From Thauera sp. UBA6194 (GTDB taxonomy: Bacteria > Pseudomonadota > Gammaproteobacteria > Burkholderiales > Rhodocyclaceae), in contig DITC01000061.1 in NCBI GenBank assembly GCA_002422685.1, positions 47,777 through 111,776 on the forward strand: DNA of 64,000 nt, written 5' to 3'. Below, piece by piece: positions 25,871 to 32,550 of the stretch. How positions within the stretch are numbered: position 1 is the stretch's first letter; each line of letters begins with the position of its first letter. The notes under the pieces are model-generated. The model searched no databases, was not told where the DNA came from, and saw only the letters and a program-made list of their open reading frames with translations. Both the position numbers and the translations under genes were made by a program.

Positions 25871-25920
25871 GGAGTCAGGTGTTTAAATTGCGAGAGCCGT
25901 GGAGTCAGGTCTTTCAATTG
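25871..25920. repeat. Two tandem copies of GGAGTCAGGTnTTTnAATTG
   Basis: GGAGTCAGGTGTTTAAATTG (25871-25890) and GGAGTCAGGTCTTTCAATTG (25901-25920), 30 bp apart, differing at two positions. Related to the inverted copy at 23989-24009. Likely REP/RAYT-type debris at the edge of the integron array. The segment 25921-26030 between this and the last cassette gene shows a degenerate attC and no gene. Confidence 0.6.
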
Positions 25921-25984
25921 CTCATCCGTCACTGACTGGGTTCGACCCGTTGCCGCCGTTGAGCTCTCAGGGAAGCTGTCATTC

Positions 25985-26038
25985 AATGCTGCCGCTCAGC
26001 CGGCCTCAAGGCGGTAGGCTGCAGCAGCCTGTTATCGC
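25985..26038 (-). other. Decayed attC site at the end of the cassette array
   Basis: On the minus strand an R'-like box GCGATAAC (26038-26031) overlaps the stop of the last cassette gene. It is followed by an imperfect stem (GCTGCTGCAGCC ... GGCTGAGCGGCAGC). The expected GTTRRRY box after the stem is missing. The R' box nearly matches the complement of the cassette's own 5' core (GTTATGGC), which supports a former attC that has lost its right core. Confidence 0.45.
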
Positions 26039-26397
26039 TCTGATCGGTAGATGTCATGCAGGAACGTCTCGGTGGGCGAGATTTGAGTTGTTTCGCCCGC
26101 TCGTACAGCAGAAATAACATACTCGGCTTTCTCCTCTTCAGCCTCTATGGCACGGACGCCATCAAGGACGCACAGAACGCCGAACAGCGTTGCATCTGCC
26201 GCTTCAGCCATCGCTGACTCGACCATTGTTCTTTCAGAGTCACTGAGACCGATGAACCATTTTGCAATCTGCACAAGTTCCGGCCGCGGTGTTCTTCCTG
26301 GCGGAGAACGAAAGCTTGCAATGCAGTCAGTCACGGCAGCGTCGCGGCACTCAGACTTCAGCGCTCGCACGAAAAACTCGGTGTCAATCTGAGCCAT
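26032..26397 (-). CDS. Cassette-encoded hypothetical protein (121 aa)
   Basis: Unknown function. A soluble, acidic, mostly helical protein beginning AQIDTEFFVRALKSECRDA, with a central GLSDSERTMVESAMAEAADATLFGVLCVLDGVRA and an acidic stretch IEAEEEKAEYV. The ATG is part of the attC3 R'' core (GTTATGGC), so the reading frame begins exactly at the recombination site. The stop lies in the R' box of the decayed attC4. It overlaps the frame of the preceding cassette gene by 14 bp. Immunity-protein-like composition, but no family is recognised. Confidence 0.7.
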   Translation of the reverse strand: MAQIDTEFFVRALKSECRDAAVTDCIASFRSPPGRTPRPELVQIAKWFIGLSDSERTMVESAMAEAADATLFGVLCVLDGVRAIEAEEEKAEYVISAVRAGETTQISPTETFLHDIYRSER

Positions 26398-26866
26398 AAC
26401 GTTTGAAGTCACCGAACTGGCGCGCTTCCCGCGACAGACCCGATGGAATGACTTGTTGGGTAGTAGCAGGCCAAAGCACGAGGCAGTAACGCTCGTCACC
26501 GCTTGTTGAGCCAGCGAAGTAGGCGTGCCCGCTGTAGCTTCCGGGCGCCGTGGTTATGCGGGGGCAATCGGGAACGAAATCCGTACAACCGCAGAGAGCC
26601 GCCGTTCCCGACGGGAGCGAAAGACTGAACGCTGCTTGGTGCTCCCACGAACCTTCGGCCTCGGTTGGCTCGGAAACGAAAACCACCTCTACGGGCACAT
26701 GCACAGCGGACTCCGTATGAAAAACGACGATGTGCGGTGCAGCTCGCAGACGCCTCAACATGTCTTGCTCAGTCACCTCTTCCGGGATATTCGGCTTGAT
26801 GCTCGCATCCATCAGATAGAACTGGTGATAATCCGCAAACACCTGAAATTTGTGCATGTCCTTCAT
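26384..26866 (-). CDS. Cassette-encoded hypothetical protein (160 aa) reading through its attC
   Basis: Begins MHKFQVFADYHQFYLMDA (or three codons earlier at 26866), immediately after the attC2 R'' core. The body looks like a small globular domain (VTEQDMLRRLRAAPHIVVFHTESAVHVPVEVVF ... SLSLPSGTAALCGCTDFVPDCP). The last ~26 codons, from TTQQVIPSG onward, are the translation of attC3, and the stop lies in the next cassette. The protein tail therefore depends on which cassette follows. Similar competence-protein-J-like (ComJ) DNA-entry nuclease inhibitors exist, but that match is only a guess. Confidence 0.7.
   Translation of the reverse strand: MKDMHKFQVFADYHQFYLMDASIKPNIPEEVTEQDMLRRLRAAPHIVVFHTESAVHVPVEVVFVSEPTEAEGSWEHQAAFSLSLPSGTAALCGCTDFVPDCPRITTAPGSYSGHAYFAGSTSGDERYCLVLWPATTQQVIPSGLSREARQFGDFKRYGSD
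26393..26461 (-). other. attC3 recombination site
   Basis: On the minus strand R' ACCCAAC (26461-26455), a spacer with the common AAGTCATTC start, an imperfect stem around TCGCGG/GCGCGCC, then TGACTTCAAAC and R'' GTTATGGC (26400-26393). 69 bp, the size of short attC sites. It lies inside the coding frame of the upstream gene and supplies the start codon of the downstream gene. Confidence 0.75.
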
Positions 26867-26869
26867 GCG

Positions 26870-26986
26870 GCCCAACACCGAGTTCACCGGCGCCGGAGCC
26901 CGATAGGGCGGAGGGCACAAAAACCGGCCATGAAAATGCCGAAGGCATGGCCGGTTTTTGCGTCCGCGTGCAACGGCGAGTTAGGC
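26870..26986 (-). other. attC2 recombination site
   Basis: On the minus strand R' GCCTAAC (26986-26980), then a long stem with CAAAAACCGGCCATGCC pairing to CATGGCCGGTTTTTG, then R'' GTTGGGC (26876-26870). About 117 bp. The central 14-16 bp stem (around 26918-26962) is almost perfect and, with its T-runs, could also act as a bidirectional terminator. Confidence 0.8.
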
Positions 26987-27053
26987 TGAGGCGAGGAGTG
27001 GAAGGTTTGGAGAGTACGCATAGCTTGAAGTTTTAGGTGTTTCACTTTACGTG

Positions 27054-27413
27054 TCAATCCGCGCAACTTTTTGGGGTGGAAGCGCATTGGCTTTCGCATG
27101 CCTGCAAACTCTCCTGGATTGATTGCTTGTTCTCTGGCTCCCAAGACCCGCCGCTTCCATGGTAGGTCTCCGCGTTCAGGTGAAAGCGTTCCCCGCACGT
27201 TGTGCATTGAAAGCTATAGCTAAGCAGATCGTCCCAGGGATCGCCTTTTGCAAGCTCTGCGAAGGTGACGCTGGAAATGGGATTCGGATTAATGATCTCA
27301 GACAGCGTGTTGTCAAGGATGTTCTGCCATGCGATTCGAATGGCGTTTCGGAGTTCGTGTGGTCGTTTGATGGACACACGCACACAAAGATCACGGCACT
27401 TTTCGCACGTCAT
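27054..27413 (-). CDS. Cassette-encoded protein with two CxxC pairs
   Basis: 119 aa. CxxC pairs at the N-terminus (TCEKCRDLC) and centre (FQCTTCGERFHL), suggesting a zinc-ribbon or treble-clef-like site. The segment NAETYHGSGGSWEP resembles conserved proteins found in other environmental cassettes. It starts 7 bp after the attC1 R'' core and stops 68 bp before attC2, so it fills cassette 2. Function unknown; small cassette proteins of this kind are often immunity or binding proteins. Confidence 0.72.
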   Translation of the reverse strand: MTCEKCRDLCVRVSIKRPHELRNAIRIAWQNILDNTLSEIINPNPISSVTFAELAKGDPWDDLLSYSFQCTTCGERFHLNAETYHGSGGSWEPENKQSIQESLQACESQCASTPKSCAD

Positions 27414-27420
27414 GTGAGTT

Positions 27421-27487
27421 GCCTAACGTTTGAATTCACCGGCCTGCGCGGTTTTATGCGCAGGTCCGGTGGAATGATGAGTTAGAG
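27421..27487 (-). other. attC1 recombination site
   Basis: On the minus strand R' CTCTAAC (27487-27481), stem CACCGG-A-CCTGCGC, loop ATAAAACC, stem GCGCAGG-CCGGTG, then GAATTCAAAC and R'' GTTAGGC (27427-27421). The unpaired A between CACCGG and CCTGCGC is the extrahelical base typical of attC bottom-strand folding. 67 bp. The R' box contains the stop codon of the upstream gene. Confidence 0.88.
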
Positions 27488-27886
27488 CTTTATTACCAAG
27501 TCACCCACCTTAGCGCCCCTAAGTTCAAGTAAAACCGGCTCAGAGGGAGTGATGGATTCAGTAACTACATCTTGCGGCCCGATTAGGGCCGCAATGCCAG
27601 TGCTGCGAGATGTGACCTTCTTGATTTCGCGCGTATCGGGCTGGCGATCAACCTCAATTGACTTTAGTGTTGAAAGTTTGGGCTGCACGTGCACAACCTC
27701 TGCGCGCCCACGAACAATCTCTAACTGCTCCAGTTCTTCCCCTGAATCAGGGTCTCGGATCACGTCGCCGAGGCCGACAACCAGAAATTTCATTCCGACC
27801 TTAACGTCTTTCTCCGCACCCGCATTAATTACAACGGAAAATTTGTCAGAGATGTGTACGACTTTTCCAAAATATCTTTCGCTCAT
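27482..27886 (-). CDS. Cassette-encoded beta-rich protein (134 aa)
   Basis: Unknown family. Sequence beginning SERYFGKVVHISDKFSVVINAG with many alternating hydrophobic residues suggests a small barrel (OB- or SH3-like). VKVGMKFLVVGLGDVIRDPDSGEEL resembles the beta-barrel of proteins annotated as flagellar-assembly-T-like or related hypotheticals. It follows the membrane protein gene with a 2-bp gap and its TAA lies in attC1, so both genes form one bicistronic cassette and may work as a pair. Confidence 0.72.
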   Translation of the reverse strand: MSERYFGKVVHISDKFSVVINAGAEKDVKVGMKFLVVGLGDVIRDPDSGEELEQLEIVRGRAEVVHVQPKLSTLKSIEVDRQPDTREIKKVTSRSTGIAALIGPQDVVTESITPSEPVLLELRGAKVGDLVIKL

Positions 27887-27888
27887 GA

Positions 27889-28404
27889 TTAAGAGTTCCT
27901 CATTGATTGAGCCTGGAGTGCGGAGAGGGGAACTACAGGCCTCACTAGAATCGTTTTTAGATCTGTGTCTTGCCCAACCCCAGTTTCCTCTGGCGATGTT
28001 GCAGGCAAGAGTTTGATTTGAATAAATTGCTCTTGAACATGATGAACCGCCCCGAGCGATAAGAGTCGTTCAACATCATCAACGTTGGAGTAGCAGCCGA
28101 CAACGATCTGATTTCCGAAGTGTTCATTTCGTCTTATGAGCAATATTTGATCGTTTGGCAAATATCGAATTGGAATTTCGTAAGGCGGTGCAATTTTCTT
28201 TTCTGCGGCAATGTCGAACAGAAGCTTCAACAAAATTATTACGACTGTAAGGAACAGCCAGAGCAAAAACAAAATCCACTTAATGCTCACTTGTTCGGAC
28301 GTGTTTACGAACATCGTTACAAGTGCCGACAGGAAGCCTGCAGCACCTACGGCGAGCGATATCCCTGTCAAACTAAAAATGGCTTGGTTAATTCGATCTT
28401 TCAT
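27889..28404 (-). CDS. Cassette-encoded two-helix membrane protein (171 aa)
   Basis: Begins MKDRINQAIFSLTGISLAVGAA. Two membrane helices (about 8-32 and 42-64), then a soluble domain (70-171) with PYEIPIRYLPNDQILLIRRNEHFGN. First gene of cassette 1, starting 27 bp after the attI-type junction. Codon use is more AT-rich than the chromosome, consistent with foreign origin. No family recognised. Confidence 0.7.
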   Translation of the reverse strand: MKDRINQAIFSLTGISLAVGAAGFLSALVTMFVNTSEQVSIKWILFLLWLFLTVVIILLKLLFDIAAEKKIAPPYEIPIRYLPNDQILLIRRNEHFGNQIVVGCYSNVDDVERLLSLGAVHHVQEQFIQIKLLPATSPEETGVGQDTDLKTILVRPVVPLSALQAQSMRNS

Positions 28405-28430
28405 AGGGTGGCTCGCAGCTCCTCCAAAAG

Positions 28431-28490
28431 CTCTAACTTTGTTTTCTGGCGAGAGTTCTGCCGCGTAACATCGGAATGCCTGATAACGTG
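28431..28490 (-). other. attI1-like integron insertion site
   Basis: Minus-strand sequence contains GTTAT, about nine bases, CGATGTTACGC(G)GCAG, about ten bases ending TCGCC, then AAAACAAAGTTAGAG. This follows the layout of class 1 attI1 (GTTAT..., CGATGTTACGCAGCAG, TCGCC, AAAACAAAGTTAGGC). It sits at the 5' end of the first cassette, where attI belongs. Chromosomal class 1 integrons are known from Thauera, Azoarcus and relatives, which fits the host. Confidence 0.75.
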
Positions 28491-28689
28491 TTCTGCAAGT
28501 TACTGTTTAGAAGAAGAAATTACGCGAAACACAGAATAACAAGGCAGGAAAAGCGGCAGCCGACAGCTTTGCAGGTTGATGCAACCGATCTGACATACAC
28601 GCCGCTAGCATACCGCCCCACCCGGATGACCGCTATCCGGATTGGGTGGCCAGTGACGGCTTCTGGCCGCAACCCGCCCGCCGAAGCCA

Positions 28690-28803
28690 ATCTCACCCTC
28701 CCCGCTTCACCTCACTCAGCGTCTCCCCGCGCGCCATCTTCCAGTCCAGCCACCCGTTCGACGCCGCCGCGCACACCACCGCCGACGCGCCGCTTGGCGA
28801 AGG
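28690..28803 (-). pseudogene. Remnant of a GIY-YIG/DUF4357 protein (C-terminal end)
   Basis: The frame ending at 28693 codes for ITPSPSGASAVVCAAASNG then WLDWKMARGETLSEVKR and stops. This matches the end of a DUF4357 domain, whose pattern is SPSxAAxVVxGxxxNGWxxWK then G(K/R)TLxEV. It lacks any proper N-terminal part here. The matching N-terminus is at 30012-30167, 1.2 kb upstream on the same strand. The segment 28500-28690 between it and attI holds an imperfect hairpin (28618-28649) and no gene. Confidence 0.65.
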
Positions 28804-28931
28804 AGTGATGCTCGAAGGCCTTGGCGATTTCCGCGGCTCTTGATGCTTCCCAGCTCGATCTCGCCAAGCACATGCGGACACACCAGCAATTGTCCATCGC
28901 ATAGCAGATCGGAGAGTCGTGAATATGGTTT

Positions 28932-29465
28932 TCACGTATCCGTACGCGCCTGCGCGTATATGTACGGCGCGAGTGCAAGTCCGACAAGCAGATAGAGCAA
29001 TCCAAATAAATACTGACCACGCTGGCCAAACTCCAGCACCGCGTGACGTACCGCCAAAACTACCGAAACCACGAAATAGCAGGAAGCGAGGATGGCAAAC
29101 GCGAAGATGAGCAACTTGTCGACAGTGCGCGTACCTGCGCGTTGCCGCGCCATGGAATGCAACCAAGTCTCCCAGCCGCCCTCGCCCTCAACCCTTGGTT
29201 CGATCTGCTCGAGGATGTACTTGCCCGCTCGCATGACCGAATGATTCTCGGCAAGAAAAAGGATCACGAGCACTACGACGATCAGCGGCAAGGCAAAGGT
29301 GATTGCTGCGATCTCGTACGTGATCGCAACAGATTGAGCTGCCGGGATCACCGCAGCGCCCCCCACCAACAGCTTGAACATGCTCTCCTTGGATTTTTCG
29401 ATCTCGCTTCGCAGGGTCTGATATTCGAGTTCGATGAATCGGGCTCGATCGAAAATTTTTTCCAT
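28932..29465 (-). CDS. Four-helix membrane protein of unknown function
   Basis: 177 aa. The N-terminus is a charged helix (EKIFDRARFIELEYQTLRSEIEKSK). A hydrophobic pair follows (about 30-70), then a soluble loop with GGWETWLHSM, then two more membrane helices (about 118-140 and 150-172). The layout resembles small membrane effectors or SLATT-like proteins found in defence islands, but no motif confirms that. It sits inside the segment that splits the GIY-YIG gene. Confidence 0.65.
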   Translation of the reverse strand: MEKIFDRARFIELEYQTLRSEIEKSKESMFKLLVGGAAVIPAAQSVAITYEIAAITFALPLIVVVLVILFLAENHSVMRAGKYILEQIEPRVEGEGGWETWLHSMARQRAGTRTVDKLLIFAFAILASCYFVVSVVLAVRHAVLEFGQRGQYLFGLLYLLVGLALAPYIYAQARTDT

Positions 29466-29543
29466 GATGCTGGCTCCCGCCGAGAAAGAACCTCACCTGA
29501 CCGCGCGAGATAGCGGTCGTCAAAGAATCGATCATGCCTTTGG

Positions 29544-29804
29544 CTATTGCAGTCTCACGCACTTGAAGGGCGTCCCATTTGCGGTGGTTCCCGTCGCTTC
29601 GGTGCCGTCGGCGTTCTTGCTTACCTTGTAGCTTCCGCCAGACGAGAAGCCCTGCAGGTGAATCATCGCCCGGTCGGAGCCTGTGTAGTGCGCATTGATC
29701 AAGCCCTCAGCCGAGCACTGCCAACTCGATCCATCGCCGGTAGTGGCACACCCTGAGACTGCAACCGTTGTAACGATGGTCAGAAAGATACTTTTCGTTT
29801 GCAT
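29544..29804 (-). CDS. Small putative lipoprotein
   Basis: 86 aa with a lipoprotein signal peptide: TIVTTVAVSGC gives a lipobox VSGC, so the mature lipid-modified residue is about C19. The mature part is small and Gly/Ser/Thr-rich, ending NGTPFKCVRLQ, with cysteines possibly forming a disulfide. The start at 29804 has AAGG upstream; two upstream ATGs in frame are less likely. Function unknown. It lies within the segment inserted in the GIY-YIG gene. Confidence 0.7.
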   Translation of the reverse strand: MQTKSIFLTIVTTVAVSGCATTGDGSSWQCSAEGLINAHYTGSDRAMIHLQGFSSGGSYKVSKNADGTEATGTTANGTPFKCVRLQ

Positions 29805-29983
29805 CGCCTTCTCCATATTCGGTATCACAACAATATGAGTAACGACCTGCGGTCACGGTTGCCTTGTGGTCGCTCGGGCGCAAGCACGAGGCAAAACCAT
29901 TCGGCATCCATGAGACTCATGCAGCATAGCGCAGCCGACGATGACCGTTCGGGCATTCTTCGCCCTCGGGCGACGCGCCGAAC

Positions 29984-30011
29984 GCGGAATCGGGGTCTGG
30001 CCCGATTCCGC
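29984..30011. other. Perfect inverted repeat at the break of the GIY-YIG gene
   Basis: GCGGAATCGG (29984-29993) / CCGATTCCGC (30002-30011) with an 8-nt spacer. It lies just where similarity to the GIY-YIG protein ends. No T-run follows on either strand, so it may be a recombination or element-end mark rather than a terminator. Confidence 0.5.
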
Positions 30012-30167
30012 AACGCTCTCGGGCATGGCGGGGAAGACGTCGAGCTGCGGGCGCGGCACCTCGATGAGCTGCACGATGCGGGTGGTGATGTCGGCGATGC
30101 GGATGCCGCGCGGGTCGCCGAGCGGCAGGAAGATCTGGATGGTCTGCGGGCGCGCGGCGGGGGTCAT
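30012..30167 (-). pseudogene. GIY-YIG/DUF4357 nuclease gene, N-terminal remnant
   Basis: Begins MTPAARPQTIQIFLPLGDP and continues RGIRIADITTRIVQLIEVPR, the N-terminus of a protein family found beside type I hsd genes, in which a GIY-YIG nuclease domain and a C-terminal DUF4357 follow. Similarity stops near residue 52 (FPAMPES), then the frame runs into unrelated sequence to 29853. The ATG overlaps the hsdS stop (ATGA), so it was the last gene of the operon. Its C-terminal end survives at 28690-28803. Confidence 0.7.
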
Positions 30168-31546
30168 GCGGGCTCCGGGGTGGGGACGGTGGAGGCGACG
30201 GAGAGATGGCGGACGTCGATCTTGCCGGTGACGGCGGCGGAGATCAGAGCGGTGCGGCGTTCTTGGAGAAGTGCGATGGTGAGTATCGCCTCACGATTCA
30301 ACGCGTCGAATTTCGCAAGTTCCGTGTCGATGAAGTCGCAAACTCGCTGTTGCTCGTCGAGCGGTGGTACTGGTATCACGAAACTACAAATCTGCTCGCC
30401 ACTGATATGCGGAACGCTGACGCCTGTCGTTTCCGGAGTGAAGTGCGCCTCGAATGCCCGTGAGCTCAGAAGTCTCATCATGAATCTGCCGGCAATTGAG
30501 GCGCTGGGTTGGACCTTGGCGACCCGCTGAAGCAAAAGGCACGGTAGATCGTCATCTTTCACGGCTGCAACTCGAATGCCAGTGCTAATGAGCGGCCGGT
30601 CCATTCCAATAACAACATCCCCAGGGCGCAGTTCGAATGCATCAAGGCCATCCAGCTCCGTGCGCTGCCAGTAAACGACTTCATCCCATCTGAGCTCGCC
30701 GACTCCGACATTGATGCCTCGAAGCAGTGGGACACAGCTTTCGTCGGAACAGAATCCAGAAGATGGGAACGCGTATCCGGGAAGGATAGAGACATAGAAT
30801 CCAGCCTTACCTACCTTCCAATGCGCCGGCACCACCCCCAGCCACGCCACCCCGGAATCCTTCATCGGCACATCCGGATCCAGCCCCTTGGTGACCGCGT
30901 GCGAGATCAGCGCCTGGCGCTTTTCCTTCAGCAGCGCGATCAGGTTCTGCTGCTCGGCGACGAGGGCGTCGATCTTGGCGGTTTCGCGGTCGAGGAAGGC
31001 CGAGATTGCGCACTGCTCCGTCGGCGGAGGAAAGGCCATCCGAAAATCCCGAACGAAGTCGTCGGGTACCCGCTTCTGGCCGCCCGCTCCATACATGAAT
31101 GCTTCGCCGAGCTTGCGAAACGGCTGGGATACGAACACCCAGTGCAAGTATTCGCTGGTCGTCTCTTGGGGCTTCGGCCGAGCGACTATGAGTTCCGTGG
31201 TTCCAAAACCAGCGCCGCCGACAAGTCCGCACATCACTGCGCCCTTGCCGTTCTCGAAGCAGGGCGTGATCTTGGCCAACGTTACGTCACCATCGCGGAA
31301 GTACGTGTAACCAGACGACACGTCCGAAATAGGTCGGGTGCGCTGCAGATCGAGGCGCCCGTCCTCACCAATCGCTTCCATCGGAAGGAATGAAAGCTCG
31401 GTATCCGTCGGGAGGGATGTGACCTCGGCCTTCGACGGATTCAACGTCGCCACTTGGCGGATGCGCAGAAGCTCCCAATGCCCCGGCACCTCCCCCAGCC
31501 ACTCGACGCCCGAGTCCTTGTATTCCGGATAACGCGGAAAGCTCAT
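30164..31546 (-). CDS. hsdS: Type I restriction-modification, specificity subunit
   Basis: Determines the DNA target of the type I methylase and nuclease. The 460-aa protein has two target-recognition domains, each starting with the typical DSGVxWLGxVPxHW (residues 11-24 and 230-243). Each is followed by a conserved helical spacer with FLDRETAKIDALVAEQ (about 185-201) and FIDTELAKFDALN near 415. The recognition sequence cannot be read from the protein. Its start overlaps the DUF1016 nuclease gene (ATGA) and its stop overlaps the GIY-YIG remnant. Confidence 0.93.
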   Translation of the reverse strand: MSFPRYPEYKDSGVEWLGEVPGHWELLRIRQVATLNPSKAEVTSLPTDTELSFLPMEAIGEDGRLDLQRTRPISDVSSGYTYFRDGDVTLAKITPCFENGKGAVMCGLVGGAGFGTTELIVARPKPQETTSEYLHWVFVSQPFRKLGEAFMYGAGGQKRVPDDFVRDFRMAFPPPTEQCAISAFLDRETAKIDALVAEQQNLIALLKEKRQALISHAVTKGLDPDVPMKDSGVAWLGVVPAHWKVGKAGFYVSILPGYAFPSSGFCSDESCVPLLRGINVGVGELRWDEVVYWQRTELDGLDAFELRPGDVVIGMDRPLISTGIRVAAVKDDDLPCLLLQRVAKVQPSASIAGRFMMRLLSSRAFEAHFTPETTGVSVPHISGEQICSFVIPVPPLDEQQRVCDFIDTELAKFDALNREAILTIALLQERRTALISAAVTGKIDVRHLSVASTVPTPEPA

Positions 31547-32550
31547 TCGTCCTCTCCCGCCTCGCGCGTGTTCTGCAGGTAGAACTCATGCAACTTGGCC
31601 TGCAGCAGCTTCTTGTCGGGCAGCTGGGTCTGGTACTCGGCGATCAGTGCCGGCGACAGGCTGCGGCTCAGCGCGTATTCGACCACCTCGTCGTCCTTGC
31701 TGGCGCACAGCAGCACGCCGATGGCGGGGTTTTCGTGCGGCTTCTTCACGTCGCGGTCGAGCGCTTCGAGATAGAAGCCGAGCTTGCCAAGGTATTCAGG
31801 CTCGAAGCGGCCAACCTTCAGCTCGATCGCCACCAGGCAGTTGAGGCCGCGGTGGAAGAACAGCAGGTCGAGGGCGAAGTCGCGCTTGCCGACCTGGAGC
31901 GGAAACTCGGAGCCGACGAAGCAGAAGTCGCGGCCGAGTTCGATGAGAAAGTCCTTGAGGCGGTTGAGCAGGCCGCGATGCAGGTCCAGTTCGCTGTGCG
32001 CTTCCGGCAGGGCGAGGAACTCGACCAGGTAGGCGTCGCGGAAGACGTTCAGGGCCTGCGGATGAATTTGTGTCACCAGCGGTGACACTTTTGCCGGACT
32101 CAGCACGGCACGCTCGAACAGCGCGGCCTTGAACTGCCGCTCGAGCTCCCGCTTACTCCATTTCTCCCGGATCGCCGTGCGCAAGTAAAAATCCCGCTCT
32201 TCGTCACGTTTGCTCTGGCTCAGGATGATCAGGTGGTGAGTCCAGGGCAATTGCGTCAGCAGTGCCGAGACAATTTCGTCGTCGCGGTACGCTTCGTAGA
32301 ACTGGCGCATCCGGAACAGGTTTCGGCGCGTGAACCCCCGCAGCCCAGGCTGCGTGCGCGCGATGTGCTCGGCCAGTTGCGCGACCACGCCGTCGCCCCA
32401 TTCGGCGGCGGCGATCTTGCGGCTGATGATGGCGCCGACCTGCCAGTACAGATCGATCAGCGTGGCATTGACGGTTTGCACCGCGCGCTGACGGGTAGCG
32501 ACGATGAGATCGACGATCTCGGCAAAGCCGGTATCGGGCATGGCGCTCAT
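31543..32550 (-). CDS. PDDEXK nuclease-family protein (DUF1016/YhcG)
   Basis: 335 aa. The N-terminal DUF1016 region (about 10-145) contains LYWQVGAIISRKI and GFTRRNLFRMRQFYEAY. The C-terminal PD-(D/E)xK nuclease domain has D228 and E243-L-K245 (AIELKVG). Proteins of this type are often encoded within type I loci and have been linked to DNA processing or defence. Start at 32550 gives an ATGA overlap with the RhuM-like gene; the stop overlaps hsdS. The active-site residues look intact. Confidence 0.88.
   Translation of the reverse strand: MSAMPDTGFAEIVDLIVATRQRAVQTVNATLIDLYWQVGAIISRKIAAAEWGDGVVAQLAEHIARTQPGLRGFTRRNLFRMRQFYEAYRDDEIVSALLTQLPWTHHLIILSQSKRDEERDFYLRTAIREKWSKRELERQFKAALFERAVLSPAKVSPLVTQIHPQALNVFRDAYLVEFLALPEAHSELDLHRGLLNRLKDFLIELGRDFCFVGSEFPLQVGKRDFALDLLFFHRGLNCLVAIELKVGRFEPEYLGKLGFYLEALDRDVKKPHENPAIGVLLCASKDDEVVEYALSRSLSPALIAEYQTQLPDKKLLQAKLHEFYLQNTREAGEDE

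Larger units (their letters stand above)
26031..28490 (-). mobile_element. Integron cassette array without integrase
   Basis: Read on the minus strand: attI1-like site (28431-28490), cassette 1 (two genes), attC1, cassette 2 (one gene), attC2, cassette 3 (one gene), attC3, cassette 4 (one gene), decayed attC4. For each cassette the 5' core box complements the R' box at its 3' end: GTTAGAGC with GCTCTAAC, GTTAGGC with GCCTAAC, GTTGGGC with ACCCAAC (one difference). This is what excisable cassettes require. intI should lie just right of attI on the plus strand, but 28500-28930 has no integrase frame. Confidence 0.8.

Noticed and set aside
25871..25920. Possible CRISPR-like repeat pair
   Set aside because: Only two copies, 10-bp gap between them, no cas genes and no further repeats.
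28500..28930. Integron integrase expected to the right of attI
   Set aside because: No frame with tyrosine-recombinase motifs exists on either strand here; only a DUF4357 remnant and short random frames.
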